A stretch of 6,204 nt of DNA from Bacteroidota bacterium. Its GTDB lineage: Bacteria; Bacteroidota; Bacteroidia; Flavobacteriales_D; Crocinitomicaceae. The stretch lies in NCBI GenBank assembly GCA_006226555.1, contig SBGS01000089.1, forward strand, positions 1-6,204, given 5' to 3'. The translations under genes and the position numbers were made by a program. The number at the start of each line of letters is the position of its first letter. Positions within the stretch are counted from its first letter, which is position 1. The notes under the pieces are model-generated. The model had not been told where the DNA came from. It saw nothing but the letters and a program-made list of their open reading frames with translations, and searched no databases. This document shows positions 1-6,204 of the stretch, piece by piece.

Positions 1-29
1 AGTGCGGTGAATAAGGCTGTTCTTTTCAT
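1..29 (-). CDS. Start of a probable exported-protein gene (partial, runs off left edge)
   Basis: Reading the minus strand from an ATG at 29-27 gives MKRTALFTA and then leaves the window. A basic start (K2, R3) followed by small and hydrophobic residues is how a Sec signal peptide begins, so a secreted or outer-membrane protein is likely. It lies 66 nt downstream of the lptB stop on the same strand, and a promoter-like pair at 63-94 sits at a suitable distance upstream, so it may have its own promoter. Only nine full codons are visible. No family can be named, and the frame could be spurious. Confidence 0.45.
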
Positions 30-62
30 CTTAAATAATTAAGTGGTAGTAATTTATCGACG

Positions 63-94
63 TAAAAATATTGATTTGGTCAGAGACCTACAAA
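63..94 (-). promoter_or_regulatory. Candidate Bacteroidota-type promoter for the gene at the left edge
   Basis: On the minus strand, TTTG (94-91) is followed after 20 nt by TATTTTTA (70-63). The Bacteroidota sigma-AB consensus is a -33 TTTG and a -7 TAnnTTTG about 19-21 nt apart. Here the -33 box matches exactly and the -7 box matches all but its last base. Transcription would start around 56-58, leaving a leader of about 28 nt before the ATG at 29. The boxes are short and the DNA is AT-rich, so chance occurrence is possible. Confidence 0.35.
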
Positions 95-95
95 T

Positions 96-824
96 TTATT
101 TTTTCCTTAACTCGAATCGCTGGCCTAGATATACCTTACGTACTTGCTCATCAGCAGCTAATTCTTCGGCAGTTCCTGATTTCAAAATACTGCCTTCAAA
201 TAATAAATAGGCTCTATCAGTAATGGATAATGTTTCTTGAACATTGTGGTCTGTTATCAATATTCCAATATTCCTTTCTCTGAGGTCGGCTACAATGCTT
301 TGGATATCTTCTACCGCAATCGGATCAACCCCGGCGAAAGGTTCATCCAATAGAAGGAATTTCGGGTCAGTGGCTAATGCTCGTGCAATTTCGGTTCTTC
401 TTTTTTCACCACCTGACAATCTGTTACCAAGGTTTTTTCTCACGTGGTTCAAGCTGAACTCATCCAATAACTTCTCCAGTTTCTCTTTTCTTTGCTCTTT
501 TGTGAGATCAGTCATCTCCAAAATAGACATGATGTTATCTTCCACACTTAGTTTTCTAAAGACCGAAACCTCCTGAGGAAGATATCCAATACCCAACTGT
601 GAGCGCTTATACATGGGGAAATTCGTGATATCGGTATTGTCAATGTAAACACTGCCCTCATCAGGTTTAACAAGTCCGACGATCATATAAAAGGATGTGG
701 TTTTTCCCGCTCCATTTGGACCGAGCAACCCGACGATCTCCCCTTGATTTACCTCAACGGAAACGCCTTTTACTACATTTCTTCCTTTGTATGTTTTTTT
801 TATTTCCTGTGTATATAGCTTCAT
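96..824 (-). CDS. lptB: LPS export ABC transporter ATP-binding protein LptB
   Basis: This is the cytoplasmic ATPase of the LptB2FG transporter, which hydrolyses ATP to pull lipopolysaccharide out of the inner membrane and push it along the Lpt bridge to the outer membrane. At 242 residues it has the usual length (E. coli about 241). All ABC motifs are intact: Walker A GPNGAGKT (35-42), Q-loop Q84, signature LSGGE (136-140), Walker B FLLLDEP with catalytic E161, D-loop AGVD (164-167) and switch H193. LSGGEKRR and TDHNVQETL are characteristic of LptB rather than of generic or branched-chain amino-acid importers. The ATG at 824-822 lies 3 nt after the TAG of the upstream gene, with only a weak AGG before it, which suggests translational coupling. 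No lptA, lptC, lptF or lptG is in the window; in Bacteroidota these usually lie elsewhere. Identification is firm. Confidence 0.95.
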   Translation of the reverse strand: MKLYTQEIKKTYKGRNVVKGVSVEVNQGEIVGLLGPNGAGKTTSFYMIVGLVKPDEGSVYIDNTDITNFPMYKRSQLGIGYLPQEVSVFRKLSVEDNIMSILEMTDLTKEQRKEKLEKLLDEFSLNHVRKNLGNRLSGGEKRRTEIARALATDPKFLLLDEPFAGVDPIAVEDIQSIVADLRERNIGILITDHNVQETLSITDRAYLLFEGSILKSGTAEELAADEQVRKVYLGQRFELRKK

Positions 825-827
825 TGC

Positions 828-3296
828 CTAGAAATTAATAGCATATCGGGCTCGCACCCCAAAGTTTTGAATATCCCCCACTTTTACTCCCGGATCGAGG
901 TGTGTGAGTCTCCAAAATACATCAACGCGTCCAACTAAGAATATATTCTCTATTCCTAAACCTACCTCTGTATAAGGTGTGTCTCCGAATTTTTTAGTGA
1001 AATCAGGAATGATCATTTCCTGAAGGTGACGATCATCGATCTGACCGTAAGCCATACGAATAGTACTCACTAAACGCCATTTTAATCTGCGGACAAGTGG
1101 TATCCTATCTAAGATAAGACCATCCCAATGATTTTCTATCCAAAGTGTTGCATACTTGTCCGAAATAAACTCGAAGAAATTCATTTTATTAAATGCATTC
1201 GTCATCAACCAATAGGATTGATTCCCCTCATGAACCTTAAGAAATGGATATGCCGCTGTACCTGTGATATATCCAAGATTTAAGCTGTAGCGTATTCTTC
1301 CCAAGAATCCAATTGTTCTATTGTGCTCTACTACGAAATCGAATTTCTGATAATTGTAATCAGCCCCAAGTAAGTCTTTTATACCAAAAGTTGCTTGAAA
1401 CGAAAGAATTGGAAATCGAGATCCAACGGACGTTCTATCAAAGGAACCTGAAATAAATTCTTCATTCTTTCCCCATCGGAAACGAGCAGTAATTTCAGAT
1501 GTATTGATTCTACTGATCGTATCAAAAACACCAGTGGTCGTTTCTCTTACATAGTTCGCTATTCCAAGCGGAACATATTCCTTCGTTTCGAAGCTTCCGA
1601 AAAGAATGAGATCCTTACCAACGTCCTTCTCCAGATTTAGTCCAACTCGTGTTACAAAAGTAAGTTTGTCTAGAGCTCCGGTTAAAAGCAATGTTCCGAA
1701 GGTCGATCCAATGGCTGCAGCTGTTGGAGACTGCCCAATTTGTTCAATGTCATAATTGTAATAAGCCGTTAAAAGTGCTCTTTTCTTACGGGCCAGGTGC
1801 AGACGGATCTTAGCACCATATTTAAACCGTTCATCCCCGAATCCATAAGCGACATTTCCCCCAAGTTCTATCCTTCGACTGAAGTCGTTCGAAGTTCGCA
1901 ATGCCAGCGCAGTTCGGAATTTTTCGACCGGATTCAAACTTACTAGCGAAAATGCACTACCTATTTCGATCTTTCCAATTGGATAATAACCGGTGGTAGC
2001 GAAATACATGAGGTTCTTTAAGTTTCTGAACAGCCTCGTATTTTCAAGGGAATCTATCATTTGATCAATTCCTGCTTCCTGGGTGCTCAGTGGTTCATGC
2101 CGGATGCTGTCCCAAAATGCATCAGACCTATCCTTTGCACCTTCCTGAATTTCTACATTATTGTCGGAGGCGTAGAAATTTTCCGGACGTCCTTCGTTGA
2201 TCACAAAATTCTTTCGGGTAGAGTGTCTACGACCAAAAAAACCATAAACAGCACTCTTTTTAGTGATCTTGAGATCAACGATCATTTTCTCGCTGGTAAG
2301 CATCCAAACTTCTGGTGCGACCATATCAAATTCGTGCTCAATGTATAAGCCTTGAACGTAATTTATATTTGCCCATGGAGCAATATTCGCCTTGAATTGT
2401 TTAATGGCGTACGTAGTATCATGGATCCACATTTCACCTTCAAAAACCATATCACCTTTGCGTTTTGGTTTAAAGGTCAATTTATAGCACCATTGATTTC
2501 CGATAAACGTTGAATCTTCAAGGTAAAAGCGATAGAAGCTTCTTGCGTTATTTGCTGCCGGGCTGACGAATGCTTTATTGAACAAAACGATGTAATTGTC
2601 ATAAACGTTCACATCGAGATACATATCTCCAAGGAATTGATTCAACTGAAGATTATCGACTCCCGAGATACGTGTTGCTTTGACAACCTCTTTCTTTTTC
2701 TTCGGATTGTTCTTGAAATAGAAATCAGATACAGATTCACTTAAAATTGCAGGAAGATAACTTTTACCGTTTTCAGCTGAATCTAAGTAATCCAGTACCA
2801 CATCCAGTCGTTTGATCAGGTCATTTTCCTTAAACTTATCTCCAATATTGTTGAGGTCAAGTTGAATTTTATTGTAGACCTCATATTCATAGGACATTAG
2901 CTTCTCCTTGTCATTGATAGGTTTATGAGCAATAACTTTCTTATGAAGTACTGTCGAAGGGAATTCATCCGGTGGTCGAACAAACACTTCCTGAACATCC
3001 GTCTGTCTTACCTCCAGTGTAATATTGATCTCTTGTGCTATATCTTTTTGAACTCCAACAGTCTTTGTTATATAGCCCGAAAAACTAAAAATGAGTGAAT
3101 CGGTTGCATAGTAGGTGTCGAGGCGGTAATAACCACTCGTATCCGTGAATGCACCAATCTTCGAATCTTGAAAACGAACGGTAACGAATGGCATAGGATC
3201 ACCGGTTAGTTGATCTCGTACAATTCCTTCCACCAAGGTCTTTTGTCCAAGTGCGATCGTTGAAATGCAAATAGATAAAAGGAGAAGAAGCCTCAC
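828..3296 (-). CDS. Outer-membrane DUF5686 protein with carboxypeptidase-regulatory-like domain
   Basis: This 822-residue protein has no established function. Residues 1-17 form a signal peptide (R2, then LLLLL, ending A-L-G before Q18). Residues about 19-105 look like the CarboxypepD_reg-like beta-sandwich found at the N-terminus of many Bacteroidota outer-membrane proteins (EGIVRDQLTGDPMPFVTV, then FTDTSGYYRL). From about 120 to the end the sequence fits the DUF5686 family. The C-terminal half alternates polar and aromatic residues in strand-like stretches and ends in ARYAINF; a terminal Phe is the usual BAM recognition signal for a barrel. There is no TonB-dependent receptor plug, so it is not a SusC-type transporter. 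The start is GTG at 3296-3294. An in-frame TAA lies two codons upstream, and the next in-frame Met (35) would remove the signal peptide, so GTG is well supported. It lies between tatC and lptB on the same strand, 3 nt ahead of lptB. An envelope role is inferred from this context only. Confidence 0.85.
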   Translation of the reverse strand: MRLLLLLSICISTIALGQKTLVEGIVRDQLTGDPMPFVTVRFQDSKIGAFTDTSGYYRLDTYYATDSLIFSFSGYITKTVGVQKDIAQEINITLEVRQTDVQEVFVRPPDEFPSTVLHKKVIAHKPINDKEKLMSYEYEVYNKIQLDLNNIGDKFKENDLIKRLDVVLDYLDSAENGKSYLPAILSESVSDFYFKNNPKKKKEVVKATRISGVDNLQLNQFLGDMYLDVNVYDNYIVLFNKAFVSPAANNARSFYRFYLEDSTFIGNQWCYKLTFKPKRKGDMVFEGEMWIHDTTYAIKQFKANIAPWANINYVQGLYIEHEFDMVAPEVWMLTSEKMIVDLKITKKSAVYGFFGRRHSTRKNFVINEGRPENFYASDNNVEIQEGAKDRSDAFWDSIRHEPLSTQEAGIDQMIDSLENTRLFRNLKNLMYFATTGYYPIGKIEIGSAFSLVSLNPVEKFRTALALRTSNDFSRRIELGGNVAYGFGDERFKYGAKIRLHLARKKRALLTAYYNYDIEQIGQSPTAAAIGSTFGTLLLTGALDKLTFVTRVGLNLEKDVGKDLILFGSFETKEYVPLGIANYVRETTTGVFDTISRINTSEITARFRWGKNEEFISGSFDRTSVGSRFPILSFQATFGIKDLLGADYNYQKFDFVVEHNRTIGFLGRIRYSLNLGYITGTAAYPFLKVHEGNQSYWLMTNAFNKMNFFEFISDKYATLWIENHWDGLILDRIPLVRRLKWRLVSTIRMAYGQIDDRHLQEMIIPDFTKKFGDTPYTEVGLGIENIFLVGRVDVFWRLTHLDPGVKVGDIQNFGVRARYAINF

Positions 3297-3347
3297 GCGT
3301 TACTCTTTTTAGAATTCAAGCCACAAGATAATGAACTTGACTGCGTA

Positions 3348-4133
3348 TTAAATCTGATTTTTAATTCTTTTTTCCACACGAGCAGATACAAGAATTCCTA
3401 TCTCGTACAATAAAACGATAGGAACACCAACAATTACTTGACTGATCAGGTCGGGTGGAGTGATGATCGCTGATAGAATAAGAATAGCAACTATCGCATG
3501 TTTACGATATTTTCTCATGAAATCAGGAGTAAGAATTCCAAGTTTTGTAAAGAGATACGCAACGACGGGTAGAAGGAATAGAATACCACTGTAAAATACT
3601 GTTGACAAAATGGTGCTCATGTACGAACTGACCGTAAACTTGTTTTCGATCATATCACTCATCTGAAAAGTTCCGAAGAACTGAACACATAACGGAGCAA
3701 TAATGAAGTATCCGAAACTTATACCCAAAAAGAATAACAGACTGACATATACAACGATCCCTTTGGCAACTGACTCTTCACGAGCTTTAAGACCAGGTTT
3801 AACAAATCTCCATATTTGATAGAAGATGAAAGGGAAAGCCAACACTACTCCTCCCATTATACTCATCATCAGTGCGTATGAAAACTGACCTGTTACTTCA
3901 GTTGATTGAAAATCTATTGGAATCTCGTCGACACAAATACCAAAATATTCGCAAATCAGTCTAAAGCTAATGAAATCAGGATCTCTCATCGATAGGAAGA
4001 GTGTTTCCATGATCCACTCTTGAAAGATCCATAAGGTGATCGCAAAAACAAGAATAACAACAGCAGAGCGAACGATTCTCCATCTAAGTTCCTCAAGATG
4101 CTGTAGAAATGACATGTTTTTTTGCTCACTCAT
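3348..4133 (-). CDS. tatC: Sec-independent (twin-arginine) translocase subunit TatC
   Basis: This polytopic inner-membrane protein is the receptor core of the Tat system and binds twin-arginine signal peptides of folded proteins. From the ATG at 4133 it is 261 residues. Family marks are SFLQHLEELRWRI (8-20), with E15 at the position of the E. coli signal-peptide-binding E15, and FPFIFYQIWRFVKPGL (100-115) followed by R118, E119 and E120, matching the second binding loop. A late helix carries the typical ITPPDLISQ (224-232). About six hydrophobic segments are visible (roughly 20-37, 86-107, 126-147, 172-196, 213-226, 233-250). The first periplasmic loop (about 45-82) is longer than in E. coli, as in other Bacteroidota, and holds two cysteines (C61, C67). 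A TTG three codons further up (4142) is open, but the ATG giving MSEQKNMSF fits the family better; ATG codon 7 is a second option. tatA/tatB are not in the window. It is probably the first gene of the operon. Confidence 0.95.
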   Translation of the reverse strand: MSEQKNMSFLQHLEELRWRIVRSAVVILVFAITLWIFQEWIMETLFLSMRDPDFISFRLICEYFGICVDEIPIDFQSTEVTGQFSYALMMSIMGGVVLAFPFIFYQIWRFVKPGLKAREESVAKGIVVYVSLLFFLGISFGYFIIAPLCVQFFGTFQMSDMIENKFTVSSYMSTILSTVFYSGILFLLPVVAYLFTKLGILTPDFMRKYRKHAIVAILILSAIITPPDLISQVIVGVPIVLLYEIGILVSARVEKRIKNQI

Positions 4134-4237
4134 AGAGCACAAAATTAACGATAAGACCTGAATGGCTCACGAGAAAAGAAAAATTCATTTCCATACTTTA
4201 TATGAATTTCTTAATTTAGAGTAACAACGTGTTATAG
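4134..4237. promoter_or_regulatory. Divergent intergenic region between tatC and recQ
   Basis: These 104 nt must hold the start signals for both the leftward tatC operon and the rightward recQ gene. On the minus strand, TAATTTTG (4147-4140) matches the Bacteroidota -7 consensus TAnnTTTG exactly, but no TTTG lies at the expected distance upstream, and it is so close to the tatC ATG that the transcript would be nearly leaderless. On the plus strand, TAATTTAG (4212-4219) and TACTTTAT (4194-4201) are one-mismatch -7 candidates for recQ, also without a clear -33 partner. No operator-like palindrome or riboswitch is apparent. That promoters exist here is a safe inference; their exact positions are not. 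Confidence 0.5.
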
Positions 4238-6204
4238 ATGATCGAAGTAGACTTGAAGGAATCGTTGAAAACCTATTTCGGGTTTGATGCATTTAAAGGT
4301 AAGCAGGAAGCAATAATAGATAACGTTCTGGATGGTAAGAACACATTTGTGATCATGCCAACCGGAGGTGGGAAATCATTATGCTACCAGCTGCCGGCAT
4401 TGATACTTGAGGGTACCGCGATCGTCGTTTCACCTCTGATCGCATTGATGAAGAATCAAGTTGATGCGATCCGTCATCACAGCAATGATGAAAGTATTGC
4501 TCATTTTTTGAATTCATCTCTCACGAAAAAGGAGATCCAGGCAGTTAAGGAGGATATATCGGAAGGAAGGACAAAATTACTGTACGTTGCTCCGGAATCA
4601 CTTACGAAGGAGGAGAATATTGATTTTTTAACGCAAGTACCTATTTCCTTCTTTGCGATCGATGAGGCTCATTGTATTTCAGAATGGGGACATGATTTCC
4701 GACCTGAGTACCGAAGGCTGAGAGAGATTTTCGAAAAAATATCTGACGTTCCTGTTATTGCTCTGACTGCAACGGCCACTCCAAAAGTTCAGCACGATAT
4801 TCAGAAGAACTTGAATATGCTGGATGCAACCGTGTTTAAGTCTTCTTTCAATAGAGAAAATCTGTTTTATCAGATCATCCCTAAACAGGATGTAGAGAAG
4901 CAGATCATCAGGTATATAAAATCCAAGACGGGTAAAAGCGGGATCATATATTGTCTGAGTCGAAAGAAAGTTGAAGAGCTTGCGGAATTGCTGCAAGTGA
5001 ATGGAATCAATGCTTTGCCATACCATGCGGGTTTAGATGCTACTACTCGTGCTAAGAATCAGGACATGTTTCTAATGGAGGAGGCTGATGTCATAGTGGC
5101 GACAATTGCATTTGGTATGGGAATAGACAAACCGGATGTACGTTTCGTTATTCATCATGATATTCCAAAGTCACTTGAAAGTTATTATCAGGAAACTGGA
5201 AGAGCCGGTCGAGATGGAGGAGAAGGAGAGTGTATTGCATTTTATCGCTACAAGGATGTAGAAAAGCTTGAGAAATTTCTTCAGGGAAAACCCGTTGCCG
5301 AACAAGAGATAGGGAGACAGTTACTGAACGAGATTACCTCATATGCAGAAACGTCTGTATGTCGTAGAAAAATGATCCTGAACTATTTCGGAGAACAATT
5401 CGATGAAAACGCTTGTAATGCACATTGTGATAATTGCAAAGATCCGAAAGAGAAATATGAAGGAAAGGAATTTGTATCACAGTTATTGAATGTGATCGAT
5501 CAATTGAATGAAACGCAAAGATCGAAGCATATCACTTCCTTTATAATAGGCGTAGAAACGGCTGATATCAAGAATTACCGACACGATCAACATCCATTAT
5601 TTGGAGTAGGAAAAGAAAGATCGGAGCATTTTTGGAATGCCGTTATTAGACAGAGTGTTGTTCATGGATTACTTTACAAGGATATTGAATCATACGGAGT
5701 TCTGAAAATTACGAAGGAAGGACGTGAATTTTTAAATGATCCGCACTCCATTCTTTTGTATAAAGAACGAGACTATAAAGTTGACGATGAGGAGTCGATC
5801 ATTTTAAATGATGGTGGAGGAGCAGTATTTGATGAAGTATTGTATAATCAACTGGTTGATCTACGAAAATCAATCTCAAAGCAAAAAGGGATTCCACCTT
5901 TTGTTATTTTTCAAGAACCGTCTTTGAAGGATATGTGTTTTCAATATCCGATCTCAATCGAGGAAATGACGAATGTTCAGGGTGTTGGTACAGGAAAAGC
6001 CATGCGTTACGGTGCTCCTTTCGCAGCCTTGATCAAACAATACGTAGAAGAGAATGATATTGAAAGGCCTCAGGATCTTGTTGTACGCTCATTGGGAAGC
6101 AAATCAGGATTAAAAGTTCAACTTATCCAGAATATTGATAGAAAATTACCTCTTGAAGATATCGGAGCTGCTCAAGGAAAATCTCTGGAGGAGATCATAG
6201 ATGA
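4238..6204 (+). CDS. recQ: ATP-dependent DNA helicase RecQ (3' end outside window)
   Basis: RecQ is a 3'-to-5' superfamily 2 DNA helicase acting in recombination and replication-fork repair. There are 655 complete codons with no stop before the right edge; Bacteroidota RecQ is usually about 700-735 residues, so the last tenth is probably missing. Motifs in order: motif 0 ending at Q23, Walker A TGGGKS (42-47), DEAH (142-145) followed by the RecQ aromatic-rich loop CISEWGHDFRPEY (146-158), motif III TATATP (177-182), motif IV from S234, YHAGL (262-266), motif V VATIAFGMGIDKP (287-299) and motif VI QETGRAGRDG (318-327). The RQC zinc site is complete (C375, C393, C397, C400), a winged helix follows to about 510, and an HRDC domain covers about 535-610. 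From about 615, ERPQDLVVRS and IDRKLPLEDI match the extra helix-turn-helix tail of Bacteroidota RecQ. The ATG at 4238 is directly preceded by an in-frame TAG, which fixes the start. It is divergent from the tatC operon. All catalytic residues are present, so it should be active. Confidence 0.96.
   Translation, partial: MIEVDLKESLKTYFGFDAFKGKQEAIIDNVLDGKNTFVIMPTGGGKSLCYQLPALILEGTAIVVSPLIALMKNQVDAIRHHSNDESIAHFLNSSLTKKEIQAVKEDISEGRTKLLYVAPESLTKEENIDFLTQVPISFFAIDEAHCISEWGHDFRPEYRRLREIFEKISDVPVIALTATATPKVQHDIQKNLNMLDATVFKSSFNRENLFYQIIPKQDVEKQIIRYIKSKTGKSGIIYCLSRKKVEELAELLQVNGINALPYHAGLDATTRAKNQDMFLMEEADVIVATIAFGMGIDKPDVRFVIHHDIPKSLESYYQETGRAGRDGGEGECIAFYRYKDVEKLEKFLQGKPVAEQEIGRQLLNEITSYAETSVCRRKMILNYFGEQFDENACNAHCDNCKDPKEKYEGKEFVSQLLNVIDQLNETQRSKHITSFIIGVETADIKNYRHDQHPLFGVGKERSEHFWNAVIRQSVVHGLLYKDIESYGVLKITKEGREFLNDPHSILLYKERDYKVDDEESIILNDGGGAVFDEVLYNQLVDLRKSISKQKGIPPFVIFQEPSLKDMCFQYPISIEEMTNVQGVGTGKAMRYGAPFAALIKQYVEENDIERPQDLVVRSLGSKSGLKVQLIQNIDRKLPLEDIGAAQGKSLEEIID

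Noticed and set aside
74..95. Rho-independent terminator after lptB
   Set aside because: The stem is only 4 bp plus 4 bp with a 3-nt bulge and low GC, and the following T run is offset. It is noted as a possibility under findings but is not strong enough to annotate.
244..576. Open frame of 110 codons on the plus strand
   Set aside because: It lies wholly antisense to lptB, whose ABC motifs run through this stretch. The product is low-complexity and Ser-rich and resembles no family.
2061..2348. Open frame of 95 codons on the plus strand
   Set aside because: It is antisense to the middle of the DUF5686 gene and has no domain, signal or upstream start context of its own.
828..3296. SusC/RagA-like TonB-dependent receptor
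   Set aside because: The N-terminal carboxypeptidase-like domain is shared with those receptors, but there is no plug domain or TonB box, and the remainder fits DUF5686.
3297..3347. Possible internal promoter or hairpin between tatC and the DUF5686 gene
   Set aside because: There is a TATCTTG one base short of the -7 consensus and a 5-bp TCAAG/CTTGA inverted repeat with a loop of about 15 nt. The box has no -33 partner and the stem is too short, so neither exceeds chance.
4679..5026. Open frame of 115 codons on the minus strand
   Set aside because: It is antisense to the recQ helicase core (just after DEAH through motif IV), which is clearly the coding frame.

Overview
The window looks like chromosomal DNA from a member of the Bacteroidota, probably a flavobacterium-like lineage. 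Four points suggest this. RecQ has the phylum-typical long C-terminus and an FKGKQ-type motif 0. An outer-membrane protein combines a carboxypeptidase-regulatory-like domain with a DUF5686 barrel, an architecture essentially confined to this phylum. TatC has an enlarged first periplasmic loop. Shine-Dalgarno sequences are absent or weak, and TAnnTTTG-like elements occur upstream of genes. The DNA is moderately AT-rich, roughly 40% GC by eye.

Layout: positions 1-29 (minus strand) appear to be the first codons of a gene for an exported protein, preceded by a plausible promoter at 63-94. A three-gene minus-strand cluster follows, transcribed tatC (4133 to 3348), then the DUF5686 protein (3296 to 828), then lptB (824 to 96). 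The gaps are 51 and 3 nt, so this is very likely one operon. A 104-nt divergent intergenic region (4134-4237) separates it from recQ, which starts at 4238 on the plus strand and runs off the right edge with 655 complete codons and no stop.

Three of the four large genes serve the cell envelope. TatC is the core of twin-arginine export across the inner membrane. LptB is the ATPase that powers lipopolysaccharide extraction and transport to the outer membrane. The DUF5686 protein is a predicted outer-membrane beta-barrel of unknown function. RecQ is a DNA-repair helicase on the opposite strand and is functionally unrelated.

I see no phage, transposon, CRISPR, RNA gene or defence system here, and no frameshift in any of the main genes. 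The region is mostly ordinary core genome. The points most worth checking are the uncharacterised barrel protein locked between tatC and lptB, and a marked excess of GATC sites. I found no convincing undescribed system.
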